Below, one piece after another: positions 33,741 to 44,584 of a stretch of 64,000 nt of DNA (position 1 is the stretch's first letter; every line of letters begins with the position of its first letter). The notes beneath the pieces are model-generated. The model was not told the origin of the DNA, made no database searches, and saw only the letters and a program-made list of their open reading frames with translations. The stretch spans positions 930,001 to 994,000 of the forward strand of contig NZ_JAPEPO010000003.1 of the NCBI RefSeq assembly GCF_026340095.1. Reading direction: 5' to 3'. Made by a program: the position numbers and the translations under genes. Origin of the DNA: Streptomyces sp. NBC_01446. GTDB taxonomy: Bacteria > Actinomycetota > Actinomycetes > Streptomycetales > Streptomycetaceae.

Positions 33741-34935
33741 GTGGGACGTCCTTGACGTACACGATTCCGTCGTATCCGGCCAGGTGGGCCGGGTCGAGTG
33801 GGGCGTAGCCGTAGTACGGGGACACGCGGGGGGCCGGCTGTGTACCGCCGAGGGCGGCGGCCAGGCGGTGGGGGTCGACGACGTGGCGGTCCTCCGGAAG
33901 CGAGTACAGGAGACCTTCGACGGAGTCCGGGGGCGGGGTGTCCACCCCCTGGTGCCGGATCGTGCCGAGGGCTGTGGCCACGAAGGCGTACCCCTCGCCC
34001 AGACGAGAGCTCACGAGCGCACCGGCGCTCCACCACTCGACCAGTCGGCCGCCCATCCGCATCGAGCTCTTGTCCCGCTGGAGGTGGCCGTTGTGGGCGT
34101 GCGTCAGTGCCGGGTCCCGTTCGGCGAGGGCGAGGAGGTTGGCGGCCATCATCGAATCCCGCAGGCCGACGAGCCGCGTCATGCGGCTCGGTGAGGTGTC
34201 GGCCATCCAGAAGTGGTAGCGCAGCAGGCCGGTCGCGGTGCGCCCGAACAGGCGCGCCCGGTCCCAGTCGTCCCTCGATGTCGCCGTGATGATGTGCGGC
34301 GTCTGCTCGTCGAGCAGCGCCACCAGATCGTCGGCGAGCAGCCGCAGCTCCCTCGCCTCGGCGGACTGCCCCACGGACTCGGCCGGGTCCATCATCGCCG
34401 CGGGATTGGTCCACCGGTCGTCGGCGCCGAGCAGGCGGTCGAGCGTCTCCGCCGTGCAGGGAAGGAGGTCGGCGTCCACCCGGGCCGAAAGGCAGCCGTG
34501 CAGTGCGGTGAGGGCCTGCCGGGGGCTCGCGGCGCCGGTGATCTCCAGCGGGCCGTCGAAACCGGCGAAGCGGAGCCGCTCGGGCGCGGGCCGCCCGGCG
34601 TTGTGGGCGCGCATCCAGCGTACGAGCTCGCGGTTGGCCGCCGACGCGCCCCAGCCGTGACTGAATCCATGCTTCATGACCTCGTCGAGGGTGCCCGTGC
34701 CGGTGGTGATGTAGTCGTCCACGACCAGGCCCCTCATGCAGTCGCTCTCGATCGCGATCGTCCGGTAGCCCTGCTGCTCCACGAGTTGCCGGAAGAGCTC
34801 GTTGCGCAGGTCGAGCAGAGCGTCCTCACCGTGGGTGGGCTCCCCCAGGGCGAGCAGCCGCGGCCGGGCCGGGAGCAGCTCCATGACGGCAGTCGCCTCA
34901 ACGGGGTGGGCGGTGTCCTTGATGTCAGTAGCCAT
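33733..34935 (-). CDS. Erythromycin esterase family protein
   Basis: A 400-residue Ere-like protein. The catalytic-type motif GEPTHGED places His35, and YRTIAIESD and HAHNGHLQRDK supply further conserved acid and His residues. Ere enzymes open macrolactone rings, but most actinobacterial homologues have untested substrates. It starts at an ATG with only AAGG 2 nt before it, close to a divergent MerR-type gene with which it shares a 68-bp control region. Confidence 0.85.
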   Translation of the reverse strand: MATDIKDTAHPVEATAVMELLPARPRLLALGEPTHGEDALLDLRNELFRQLVEQQGYRTIAIESDCMRGLVVDDYITTGTGTLDEVMKHGFSHGWGASAANRELVRWMRAHNAGRPAPERLRFAGFDGPLEITGAASPRQALTALHGCLSARVDADLLPCTAETLDRLLGADDRWTNPAAMMDPAESVGQSAEARELRLLADDLVALLDEQTPHIITATSRDDWDRARLFGRTATGLLRYHFWMADTSPSRMTRLVGLRDSMMAANLLALAERDPALTHAHNGHLQRDKSSMRMGGRLVEWWSAGALVSSRLGEGYAFVATALGTIRHQGVDTPPPDSVEGLLYSLPEDRHVVDPHRLAAALGGTQPAPRVSPYYGYAPLDPAHLAGYDGIVYVKDVPQS

Positions 34936-34950
34936 GCCTTAAACGCTATC

Positions 34951-34974
34951 GTTGAACTTTCGGTTGAAACTTTT
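34951..34974. promoter_or_regulatory. Direct repeats between esterase and MerR genes
   Basis: GTTGAACTTT (34951-34960) is repeated as GTTGAAACTTT (34963-34973) with a 12-bp period in the 68-bp divergent gap. The AT-rich composition marks it as the promoter/operator core. Confidence 0.55.
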
Positions 34975-35003
34975 CCACGATATCGGCAAGACCTGGCGGT
35001 CTC

Positions 35004-35735
35004 ATGGGATCAAACCTTCAAAGCCGTGTGCGGCTCAGGCCGGTCGATCTGGCGCGCGAGCACGGTCTGTCCACACAGGCGATCAGGAACTACGAGGAGG
35101 CCGGCATTCTTCCGGCCGCCCGTCGGACACCCCACGGCTACCGCACCTATACGTCGCTGCACGCGGGAGCCCTGCGCGCGTTCCTCGCCCTGCTGCCGGG
35201 CCACGGCCACCGGACGGCGACGTCGATCATGCGGGCGGTGAATCAGGGCACGGACGAGGAGGCGTTCCGCCTCATCGACGAGAGCCATGCCCAGCTCCTC
35301 GACGACCGCCGGACCCTCCAGGCCGTGGAACGCGCACTTGGCGACCTGGAGCCCCTCACGGCGCCCGAGCCCGGTGCCGAGTCCGGGTCCGGCGGCACGT
35401 TCATCGGGCCGCTGGCCGGGAAGCTGGGGATCCGGCCGGCGACGCTGCGCAAATGGGAGGATTCCGGGCTGGTGCGCCCGCGCCGCGACCCGCGGACCGG
35501 ATACCGCGTCTACGACGACGCCGACGTACGGGACGCCCGGCTCGCCCATCAACTCAGGCGAGGCGGCTACCTGCTGGAGCAGATCGCCCCGCTGATCGCC
35601 CAAGTGCGGGCGGCGGGCGGCCTCGAGCCACTGGAAGCGGCACTGAGCGACTGGCGCGGCCGGCTCTCTGCCCGCGGGCGGGCCATGCTGACCGGAGCCG
35701 CAGAGCTGGAGGGGTACCTCCGCGAGCGCGGCTGA
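35004..35735 (+). CDS. MerR family regulator with two HTH domains (TioE-like)
   Basis: A 243-residue protein with two MerR-type winged helices: residues about 12-60 (LRPVDLAREHGLSTQAIRNY and GYRTYTS) and about 133-195 (GPLAGKLGIRPATLRKWEDS and GYRVYDDADVRDARLAHQLR). A helical segment joins them. No metal-binding cysteines are present. The tandem architecture is known from TioE-type Streptomyces regulators. Divergent from the Ere homologue, which it probably controls. Confidence 0.85.
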   Translation: MGSNLQSRVRLRPVDLAREHGLSTQAIRNYEEAGILPAARRTPHGYRTYTSLHAGALRAFLALLPGHGHRTATSIMRAVNQGTDEEAFRLIDESHAQLLDDRRTLQAVERALGDLEPLTAPEPGAESGSGGTFIGPLAGKLGIRPATLRKWEDSGLVRPRRDPRTGYRVYDDADVRDARLAHQLRRGGYLLEQIAPLIAQVRAAGGLEPLEAALSDWRGRLSARGRAMLTGAAELEGYLRERG

Positions 35736-35805
35736 GATTTCGGTCGACATCCGAAGAGACGCGAGGGCCAGTGGCGGTTCCCTTCGCGGCTGACCCGTCC
35801 GTCTC

Positions 35806-35955
35806 CTGCCCGAGGCGCCCGGCAAGGCGAGACGCACGAGCGAACTCGCCGCCGCCTGCGGCATTTCCCCAGGCGGGATGACACGCGTCGTCACCCGGCC
35901 GGAGAAGCGGGACTGGGCAGAGCGCGCCAAGTGCGCCCCTGACGGCTTCCCGCCC
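35806..35955 (+). pseudogene. MarR family regulator fragment
   Basis: The + strand encodes KARRTSELAAACGISPGGMT then RVVTRPEKRDWAERAKCAPD. This is the HTH and wing of a MarR protein (usual form: SELA...SPGGMTRVVxRLEKRGWVER). Changes such as RPEKRD at normally RLEKRG suggest drift. No start and no flanking dimerisation helices remain; the frame runs into unrelated sequence at about 35955. Confidence 0.65.
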
Positions 35956-35959
35956 TCTG

Positions 35960-36925
35960 TCATCCGCCGGATTTCCTGCCGCCGCGCCGACGCCAGTGCC
36001 ACACTGCGCCGACCACGACGGAGGCAATGAACAGGACGATGCCCACGACCGGCCAGCTGCTGTCGGCGATCCGCGCGCCGGTCAAGAGGGTGACCACGAC
36101 CAGGACGACCGGCAGCAGCAGGGAAAGGAGGGTGCGGGCGGCGCCTGCGATCAGGGAAGGGTCGAGGTGCGACCGCCGCCGGGAGTCCGGGGCGGCATCG
36201 GTGAAGTAGAAGGCTGTGGCCCGGTCTGTCAATCGGGTGGTGGCCTGGTGGTACGACAGCGCCATGTAGGGCATCCAGATCAAGGGGGCGACGATCCCCA
36301 CGAGGAACACCAGCCCCAGCAGAACCCATCGACATGCCTGCACCAGCCGGTGTGACCAGCCGATGTGCTCGGACGCGGTGAGCAGTCCCAGCACGCGAGC
36401 CATGCGCAGGGTCAGGTACCACAGCATAGCGGGACGCCGTAGCGCGGATCGCCTGCCGGTGGCCGCCTGTTTCCGATGGCAGGCCGCGAGGGCGTCCCGG
36501 GCCCGGCCGACGTTCTCATGCACGCCCTGGAGGACGAGGAGTTCGGCGGCACGGTCGTCGGCCGTGGGATCGCCGCCTTTCAGCGCGGCCAGCTCCAGGA
36601 CCGTACGGGCCTGGCGGAGCAGCGCAGCACAGAACGCGACCGGCACGAAAATCAGGAACGGGCCGCCGACGAAGGCGCCTTCGGACACCGTGGCACGCCA
36701 CCCCCTGGCAATCACCAGTGCGCGGAGCCCCGTCGCATCCACATCCGGGTGGTCGTTCTTGATACGGGCGACCGAGCGTGCGGCGGTCGGGCCGAAGCGC
36801 CGCACCGCGAAGGCGGCGAGGGTCTCGGGAAGGCGCTGCGGATCGTGGAGCGTCGACCTGAGGAGCCACCGTGCGGGCGACAGCCCCGGAGCGGTGTCAG
36901 AGGGTAGTGATCGCGAGTCTGGCAC
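35960..36925 (-). CDS. Membrane protein of unknown function
   Basis: A 321-residue protein with hydrophobic segments near residues 83-103, 195-220 and two close helices at 262-310, ending in a basic RRRGGRKSGG tail. No recognised domain. Its first 29 nt overlap the end of a truncated DUF1269 frame in another frame, so its 5' region may have been rebuilt by the same deletion. Codon use is normal for the window, supporting a real gene. Confidence 0.65.
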   Translation of the reverse strand: MPDSRSLPSDTAPGLSPARWLLRSTLHDPQRLPETLAAFAVRRFGPTAARSVARIKNDHPDVDATGLRALVIARGWRATVSEGAFVGGPFLIFVPVAFCAALLRQARTVLELAALKGGDPTADDRAAELLVLQGVHENVGRARDALAACHRKQAATGRRSALRRPAMLWYLTLRMARVLGLLTASEHIGWSHRLVQACRWVLLGLVFLVGIVAPLIWMPYMALSYHQATTRLTDRATAFYFTDAAPDSRRRSHLDPSLIAGAARTLLSLLLPVVLVVVTLLTGARIADSSWPVVGIVLFIASVVVGAVWHWRRRGGRKSGG

Positions 36926-37079
36926 GGGGTGGCTTCGGTTTCATCGCGTCCTGCGGCCAGGTGCCGACCGCCGCGTCTCGAACCTTGATCAGTTCTTGCT
37001 TCTGGGACTGGAGCAGCGTGGCCTCGACCGCTTCGGCACTGCGGGACGCGTCGAACTTCGAAACGGTCAGCGTGGCCAC
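36897..37079 (-). pseudogene. Truncated DUF1269 protein gene
   Basis: GGAGG in the complement lies 6 nt before a GTG at 37079, and the frame reads VATLTVSKFDASRSAEAVEA and QKQELIKVRDAAVGTWPQDA then MKPKP, the clear opening of DUF1269 membrane proteins. After 50 residues homology stops and a non-family tail of 10 residues ends at TGA. Full-length members are about 170 residues with a glycine-rich hydrophobic core, absent here. Start and ribosome site are intact, so a 60-residue peptide may still be made. Confidence 0.75.
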
Positions 37080-37132
37080 GCTCGTCCTCCAGCGATCAGC
37101 CGGTCCTGGGGCAGTGCACATCAGTAAACGCC

Positions 37133-37169
37133 GAAGGCCGAAAAGCTGCATCCTGGGGCCTCGGCCTTC
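37133..37169 (-). terminator. Hairpin downstream of the alpha/beta hydrolase gene
   Basis: GAAGGCCGA at 37133-37141 pairs with TCGGCCTTC at 37161-37169 around a 19-nt loop, 33 nt past the stop of the leftward hydrolase gene. Confidence 0.5.
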
Positions 37170-37202
37170 CCGAACTGTGGACCGCGCCGACGATCTCGGC
37201 GC

Positions 37203-38084
37203 TCAGGCAGTGTGCGCCTCCATCGCGTCGATGATCTCGGGCCAGAGTTCGCGCGGGCGGTCGTGGCCCATGTCGGGGATCAGCAAGAGCTTCGCTGCGG
37301 GTACGAGTTCCGCGGTGCGTTCGCCTCCGCTCGGGGTGATCAGCGTGTCGTCCAAGCCGTGGATCACCAGGGTTGGCACCCCAAGGGTCCGGAGCGCTTC
37401 CGCACGCGAGCCGTCGAGGATCATCGCTCCGAGTTGACGCCCGACTCCCGCCGGGTAGTAGGCCCGGTCGTAACTGCCGGCAGCCAGCTCGCGAAGGAGT
37501 GCGGCGTCGCCGTATCGCCTGGACGCCCACACCAGTTCGCGATCCGCCGCTGCGATGTATCCCTCGCGGTCCGCCGGCTTCGGGCTCAGCAGTACCGCTT
37601 GGGCCTCGGGATCGGACCGGCCGTATTCGGGTTCGCCCGTCGAGGACATCATCGACGTCAGGGTCAGGACCCGAGTGGGCTGGGTGATGGCCATCTTCTG
37701 GGCGATCATTCCGCCCATCGAGGTCCCGACCACGTGAGCGCGTTCGATGCCGAGCGCGGTGAGCAGGTCGAGGCCGTCGGCTGCCATGTCCGTCAACGTG
37801 TACGGGATCATGGCGAGCGCGGAGGCAATGTCTCCCGCGCTCACAGCCGCGACGAACCGGGCCATGTCGACGGGGTGCTCGTCGAACTTGGTGGACAGCC
37901 CGCAGTCGCGGTTGTCGTAACGGATCGCGTAGCGGCCACGGTCGGCCAGTGCACGGCAGAAGTCCTCGTGCCAGGCGATCATCTGGGCGCCGAACCCCAT
38001 CACCAGCAGGACGGGCGGGTCAGCAGGATCACCGAACGTCTCGTACGCGAGGGACATTCCGGGCGAGACTTCGACAAGTGGCAT
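37203..38084 (-). CDS. Alpha/beta hydrolase
   Basis: A 293-residue hydrolase. VMGFGAQMIAWHEDFC is the oxyanion-side loop, RYDNRDCGLS follows, the nucleophile elbow is VGTSMGGMIA, the acid lies in HGLDDTLI and the base in PDMGHDRP. The layout matches aclacinomycin-methylesterase-like/prolyl-peptidase-like hydrolases; substrate unknown. The start MPLVEVSPGMSLAYE is taken from family alignment; Met at 38120 would add 12 residues. Confidence 0.85.
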   Translation of the reverse strand: MPLVEVSPGMSLAYETFGDPADPPVLLVMGFGAQMIAWHEDFCRALADRGRYAIRYDNRDCGLSTKFDEHPVDMARFVAAVSAGDIASALAMIPYTLTDMAADGLDLLTALGIERAHVVGTSMGGMIAQKMAITQPTRVLTLTSMMSSTGEPEYGRSDPEAQAVLLSPKPADREGYIAAADRELVWASRRYGDAALLRELAAGSYDRAYYPAGVGRQLGAMILDGSRAEALRTLGVPTLVIHGLDDTLITPSGGERTAELVPAAKLLLIPDMGHDRPRELWPEIIDAMEAHTA

Positions 38085-38274
38085 GCCGGGATCTTCCCAG
38101 CATCGTTTGTCTCCGCGCATGTGGAATATGGGCCGCCGGAGATGGGTGGTGTCGATGCCCTCCACATCTCACACGGACCCATTGCGTCCAGCACCCCTGG
38201 CCCGTGGCCGAGGGTGCGCGATGCTCCCCCGTCAACGGGCCCGGGCCGTGCCGTGCCGTCGGCGATGTGTGTCG

Positions 38275-39257
38275 TCAGACCTTCGTGGTCCTCGCCTGGT
38301 GTGTCGTCAGGATGCGGTGGATCAGGCGGGCGCCCGCTCGGGCGGTGCGGTGGTCGGTGTCGAGGTCCGGGTTGAGTTCCGCGACGTCGACCACGAGCGG
38401 CTTCCCGCTCGCCGCCACCTTGGCGCAGACGTGCTCGATGATCTCCATCTGCACTCCGTGGGCGGCCGGGGCGCTGACGCCGGGGGCCACTGCGGCCGGG
38501 AGCACATCGAGGTCGATGCTGAGGTGCAGCACGTCATGGCTGTCGATGAACTCGTCCGTGAAGGCGTCGACCACGGGCAGGTTCAGCACACCGCACTCGG
38601 TGTCCGGCAGGTAGCGCACACCGAGGCGGTCCGCGGTGCGGAACAAATGCGCGGTGTTGCTCGGCTGGCTGACCCCGAGCACCCGGTAGTCGAGCCGGTG
38701 CCCGCGCCGCTCCTCGCTCTGCGCCATCTGCAGGAACGGCGTACCCGAGCTCGCGCGCACGTCGTCACGGAGGTCGAAGTGCGCGTCGAGGTTGAGCACT
38801 CCGAGCCGCCCGCCGGCCTGGACGGCCCGCGTGGAGACGAGCCCCAGGTACGTGCCGTAGGCCACCTCGTGGCCGCCGCCGAGGACCACGACGGGAACAC
38901 CGCGGTCGACGAGCGGGCCGACGACCTGCCCGAGCCGGTGGTGACCCGACTCCAGTTCCCCGTCGGCGACTTCGATGTCTCCGGCGTCGAGCGCGGTCAG
39001 CGGCGCAGGCAGAGCCATCGAGGCGAGGGCGGCGCGCAGTTCGCGCGGACCGTTCGCCGCGCCCTGGCGGCCCTTGTTGCGGCGTACGCCCTCGTCGCTG
39101 CGGAAGCCGACGAACGCGGCGTCCCACGGCCCCGGGGCGCCGGTGTCGGTGCTGATCGCGTGGTGCCAGCGCAGGTGCTCGTTCCCGGGGCCGTCGTCCC
39201 GGCCGTGCCAGCGTTCAGGGGCCGCGTCCACGGTGAACTCGATCGTGGCGACAGCAC

Positions 39258-39261
<4 letters not shown>
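38275..39261 (-). CDS. hutG: Formimidoylglutamase
   Basis: A 328-residue arginase/ureohydrolase enzyme hydrolysing N-formimidoyl-glutamate to glutamate and formamide, the last step of histidine use. The binuclear Mn ligands are seen in GGGHEVAYG, LDAHFDLRDD and SIDLDVLP. The ATG overlaps the hutU stop by 4 nt. The family and the operon partner make HutG (not agmatinase) the best call. Confidence 0.9.
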
Positions 39262-40937
<1,676 letters not shown>

Positions 40938-41029
40938 GTTCCATACCTTTCTCTCCTGGTCGATGGCGGTGGAGTTGCGTGTCCCATGACAGGCGAGGGG
41001 CCGGACGCGTTCCAGCGGCGGCCGCCGAG

Positions 41030-41047
41030 GTTCTCGGATCCGAGAAC
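41030..41047. promoter_or_regulatory. hutU/hutC palindromic operator
   Basis: An 18-bp perfect palindrome, half-site GTTCTCGGA followed by its exact complement, centred on GGATCC. It lies between the divergent hutU and GntR/HutC-type genes. The core resembles the sites at 44511 and 47111. Confidence 0.7.
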
Positions 41048-41167
41048 GTCGCTGGCTAGCGGTGATGTGGGGGCGCTCAGGGGCGCGGGTTCTGTGCGGG
41101 CCGCCTCGCCTAGGATTGCCGTGGTGTTCGCGAATGTGGCGCGACGGATCCATGGGGTACGAGGACG

Positions 41168-41932
41168 GTGGACGGCTTGGTCGTGGAGGCTGCGGAGATC
41201 GCCCGGCTCTATGCGCGGCAGACGCCCGGTTCCGCCCCGGCCTATCAGCGGATCAAGGACCTTGTGGCCGGGGAGATCCTGGGTGGGCGCTGGCGCGAGG
41301 GCGAGGCTCTTCCCTCGGAGAGCCAGTTCGTCGAGTCGCTGGGCCTGTCCCGCATGACGATCAACCGCGCCCTGCGCGAACTGAGCGCCGACGGGCTGCT
41401 CCGGCGCGTCATGGGCGTGGGCACGTTCGTGGCGCGGCGCAAGAGCAGTTCCGCGCTGGCCGGGGTGCACAACATCGCCGACGAGGTACGGGACCGCGGA
41501 CATGGCTACTCGGCCAGGGTGCTGTCCCTGCGCGAGGAGCTCCCCGACCCCGAGATCAGCGCTCAGCTCGGCCTCGACGGGCGGCGCAGCGCGTTCCGCT
41601 CACGTGTCGTGCACCTGGAGGACGGCGCGGCGGTCCAGTTGGAGGACCGCTACGTCCACCCGGACTTCGCCCCCGGCTATCTCGACCAGGACTTCACCGC
41701 GGGTACGCCGTTCACGTTCCTGTCCGAGGTCGCCCCGCTGGGCAAGGGCGAGCACATCGTCGAGGCGGTACTGCCGTGCGCCGAGGAGTGCGAGATCCTC
41801 GGCATCGGCCCGTCCGAGCCGTGCCTGCTCATCCAGCGCCGCACCTGGTCCGGGGATGCTGTCGTGAGCGTCGCGCGGCTGATCCATCCCGGGTCCAGGT
41901 ACCGCCTGGTGGGGACGTTCGACGCCCACTGA
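41168..41932 (+). CDS. GntR/UTRA regulator, HutC-like
   Basis: A 254-residue GntR-HutC subfamily protein: winged helix (YQRIKDLVAGEILGGRWREG, LSRMTINRALRELSADGLLR, GVGTFV) and a C-terminal UTRA ligand domain. HutC of proteobacteria binds urocanate and represses hut genes; position opposite hutU supports the same role. GTG start chosen because a divergent promoter lies just upstream; an alternative GTG is 15 bp downstream. Confidence 0.83.
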   Translation: MDGLVVEAAEIARLYARQTPGSAPAYQRIKDLVAGEILGGRWREGEALPSESQFVESLGLSRMTINRALRELSADGLLRRVMGVGTFVARRKSSSALAGVHNIADEVRDRGHGYSARVLSLREELPDPEISAQLGLDGRRSAFRSRVVHLEDGAAVQLEDRYVHPDFAPGYLDQDFTAGTPFTFLSEVAPLGKGEHIVEAVLPCAEECEILGIGPSEPCLLIQRRTWSGDAVVSVARLIHPGSRYRLVGTFDAH

Positions 41933-41944
41933 GTCGGGCTGCCG

Positions 41945-42775
41945 TCAGCGTGCCCGCGTGGGGGCCGGTTTCGCGTTCGGGCGTCGGCCGGACATCGCGG
42001 CCGTCAGCCGTGCCGCCCCCTGCTCCAGGACCTCGCGGACGTGGTCGGGGTCGTGCCGGCTGTAGTGCCGCTGCCAAGTGCTGCTGAGTGCGGCGACGGG
42101 CCGTTCGTTGTGGTCGAAGGCCGCGACACCCAGCGACCGGAAGCCCTCGGAGACCAGCTCGACCTCCTCCGACCAGCCGCGTGCGCGGTCACGGGCCAGC
42201 AGGTCGAGGAGTTCCGACAGCGAGCGGGGTCCTTTTCCGGTGCGCGTGATGAGATCCGCCTGCCGGGGGAAGAGAGCCCGTACCTGTGCCGGAGACACGT
42301 GGGCGAGAAGGGCTCGCCCGTTGGCCGTCAGGTGGGCGGGCAGCCGGACGCCGATGTCGGTGACGAGGGAGATGTCCGCGTCGCCGGACCGGTTCGACGG
42401 GGGCCGTTCCTTGAGCAGGTAGACGGTCTCCGCGCCGTGGACGATGCCCAGGTGCACGGTCTGGCCCAGACGTGCCGAGGCGCTGCGCAGAATGGGGCGC
42501 GCGAGGCGCTCCAGCGGTTCGTGGCGCAGATAGGCCGAGCCGATCTCGAAGGACGCGACCCCAAGACCGTACGCCTGCTCCTTGGGGAGGTAGGTGACGA
42601 AGCCGCGGTCCACCAGGACCGAGAGGACGTGGTAGGCGGACGATCTGGGGATGTCGAGTTCGCGGGCCAGGGCCGCGGCCTGGACGGGGCCCGAGCGCCC
42701 GGCGAGGTGCAGCAGGATGTCCAGCGCGCGGCCGACGGCAGGCGAGGCACTGGACGCCGTTGTCCGTTCACCCAT
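41945..42775 (-). CDS. IclR family regulator
   Basis: A 276-residue IclR protein: N-terminal winged helix (VGRALDILLHLAGRSGPVQA, LDIPRSSAYHVLSVLVDRGF) and a C-terminal GAF-like effector domain with LPAHLTANGRALLAH. It converges on the HutC-like gene (12-bp gap) and faces the permease gene hutT across a short region with a TGTATAT/ATATACA inverted repeat. Together with a second IclR protein at 46259 it gives the hut region three regulators. Confidence 0.87.
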   Translation of the reverse strand: MGERTTASSASPAVGRALDILLHLAGRSGPVQAAALARELDIPRSSAYHVLSVLVDRGFVTYLPKEQAYGLGVASFEIGSAYLRHEPLERLARPILRSASARLGQTVHLGIVHGAETVYLLKERPPSNRSGDADISLVTDIGVRLPAHLTANGRALLAHVSPAQVRALFPRQADLITRTGKGPRSLSELLDLLARDRARGWSEEVELVSEGFRSLGVAAFDHNERPVAALSSTWQRHYSRHDPDHVREVLEQGAARLTAAMSGRRPNAKPAPTRAR

Positions 42776-42796
42776 TGGTCCACCTCTTGACTCATC

Positions 42797-42816
42797 TGTA
42801 TATACAGGAATATACA
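42797..42816. promoter_or_regulatory. Inverted repeat in the IclR-hutT intergenic region
   Basis: TGTATAT at 42797-42803 and ATATACA at 42810-42816 are inverted copies spaced by 6 bp, in an AT-rich island 21 bp upstream of the IclR start. A likely autoregulatory IclR site. Confidence 0.6.
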
Positions 42817-42918
42817 AGGGCCCTCGTCATGCGGGAGTGCTGACGAACGCCGTCGACCGGCACGTGATTCAGCCCCGCCACCTCACCCGGAACCCGGCGT
42901 TCCCAAGGAGGACCTGCT

Positions 42919-44394
42919 TTGTCCACCGACACCACGTCCCTGCAACGCGGGCTCAAGTCCCGGCACATACGGTTCATCGCCCTGGGTTCCGCCATCGGGA
43001 CCGGTCTCTTCTACGGCTCCTCGGAGTCCATCAAGGCGGCGGGGCCCGCCGTCCTGCTGGCCTATCTGATCGGTGGCGCCGCGGTCTTCCTCGTCCTGCG
43101 CTCGCTGGGCGAGATGGCGGTGAGCCGCCCGTGCGCCGGGTCCTTCGGCGAATACGCCACAAAGTACCTCGGACCGCTGCCGGGTTTCCTCACCGGCTGG
43201 ACGTACGCCCTCGAGATGGTCTTCGTCTGTCTGGCGGACATCACGGCGCTCGGCGTCTACATGAGCTTCTGGTTCCCGGACGTGCCACGGTGGATCTGGC
43301 TCCTCGCCGCCGTCGGCATCATCGGCGCGATGAACCTGTTCAGCGTCAAGGTCTTCGGTGAGCTGGAGTTCTGGCTCTCCTTCGCCAAGGTCGTCGCCAT
43401 CATCGCGATGATCCTCGCCGGCCTTGCGATCATCGTCTTCGGGTTCGGCGGCAACGGCGACGCGGGCATCTCGAACCTGTGGAGCAACGGCGGGTTCATG
43501 CCCAACGGCATCCAGGGCCTGGTCCTGTGCTTCGCCGTGGTGATGTTCGCCTTCGGCGGCACGGAGATCATCGGCGTCACCGCCGGCGAGGCGCAGAACC
43601 CGGAGAAGACCATTCCGAGCGCCGTGAACTCCATCCCGATCCGCATCGTGCTCTTCTACGTGCTGACGCTGGCGGTCCTCATGTCGCTCAACCCGTGGGA
43701 GCACATCGGCGCGAAGGGCAGCCCGTTCGTCGAGATCTTCGCCGGTATCGGCGTCGCCTCCGCGGCCACCGTGCTGAACGTCGTGGTCATCATCGCTGCG
43801 CTGTCCGCGATCAACAGCAACATCTTCGCCGCCGGACGCATCATGTACGGCATGGCCGAGCGCAACCAGGCGCCGTCCGTCATGCGCCGCCTCTCCCGCA
43901 ACGGCGTGCCGTGGATGACCGTCGTCATCATGATCGGCGCACTCCTCTTCGGTGTGCTCCTGAACTACCTCATGCCCGAGCGGGTGTTCCTCGTCATCGC
44001 CTCGATCGCGACCTTCGCCACGGTGTGGGTCTGGCTGATGATCCTCCTGTCCCAGGTCAGCGCGCGCCGCAAGATGTCCGCGCAGGAGGTCGCCGCGCTG
44101 AAGTACCCGGCGCCGTTCTGGCCCTACGGCCAGATCATCACCATCGCCTTCATGGTGTGCGTGGTGGTGCTCCTCGCGTTCTCGGACAGCACCCGGATCG
44201 CGCTGGTCGTCGGCGGGGTGTGGCTGGCCCTGATGACGTGCGTGTACCACCTCTGGCTGCGCCCCCGGGCCCGGCGGGCGGCAGCGGCCGACGCCGCGCC
44301 GCAGGTCTCGTACGAGAACGAGTCCGCCGAAGGCCGGGAGCCCTCGGACGAGGATGACGCCAGGGCCGGGATGGAGCCCGTGCACCAGCGATAA
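42919..44394 (+). CDS. hutT: Amino acid permease, probable histidine transporter
   Basis: A 491-residue APC-superfamily (AAT) permease with 12 hydrophobic helices. SRHIRFIALGSAIGTGLFYG is the substrate/Na-site first helix, and CAGSFGEYATKYLGP and FAFGGTEIIGVTAGEAQNPE are consensus stretches of the family. TTG start with AAGGAGG 8 nt upstream. Position immediately before hutH, and the close regulators, indicate histidine (or urocanate) import; the gene symbol is by context. Confidence 0.85.
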   Translation: MSTDTTSLQRGLKSRHIRFIALGSAIGTGLFYGSSESIKAAGPAVLLAYLIGGAAVFLVLRSLGEMAVSRPCAGSFGEYATKYLGPLPGFLTGWTYALEMVFVCLADITALGVYMSFWFPDVPRWIWLLAAVGIIGAMNLFSVKVFGELEFWLSFAKVVAIIAMILAGLAIIVFGFGGNGDAGISNLWSNGGFMPNGIQGLVLCFAVVMFAFGGTEIIGVTAGEAQNPEKTIPSAVNSIPIRIVLFYVLTLAVLMSLNPWEHIGAKGSPFVEIFAGIGVASAATVLNVVVIIAALSAINSNIFAAGRIMYGMAERNQAPSVMRRLSRNGVPWMTVVIMIGALLFGVLLNYLMPERVFLVIASIATFATVWVWLMILLSQVSARRKMSAQEVAALKYPAPFWPYGQIITIAFMVCVVVLLAFSDSTRIALVVGGVWLALMTCVYHLWLRPRARRAAAADAAPQVSYENESAEGREPSDEDDARAGMEPVHQR

Positions 44395-44403
44395 CGGCGA
44401 CAG

Positions 44404-44448
44404 AAAGGGCCGGCGGAACCGCGAGAGCGACGGTTCCGCCGGCCCTTT
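44404..44448 (+). terminator. hutT terminator
   Basis: A perfect 18-bp stem (AAAGGGCCGGCGGAACCG at 44404-44421; complement 44431-44448), loop of 9 nt, ending in TTTT. It separates hutT from hutH, which therefore has its own promoter. Confidence 0.9.
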
Positions 44449-44510
44449 TCGCGTGGAGCCAGGACCGCCACCGCGCCCGTGATCAGCCCGGGATTCCGGT
44501 GCACGCGGCA

Positions 44511-44532
44511 ACTGTCTGGGATCCCAGACAGT
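44511..44532. promoter_or_regulatory. hutH operator palindrome
   Basis: A perfect 22-bp palindrome: half-site ACTGTCTGGGA followed by its exact complement, centre GGATCC, 52 bp before the hutH ATG. The match of its arms to the IclR-proximal site at 47111 (GTCTGGGATACGAGAC) suggests the same regulator binds both. Confidence 0.78.
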
Positions 44533-44584
44533 AACCCTCCGCAGCCACTGACGAAGACGTTCCGTTTTCGGGCTTCATGGAGTC

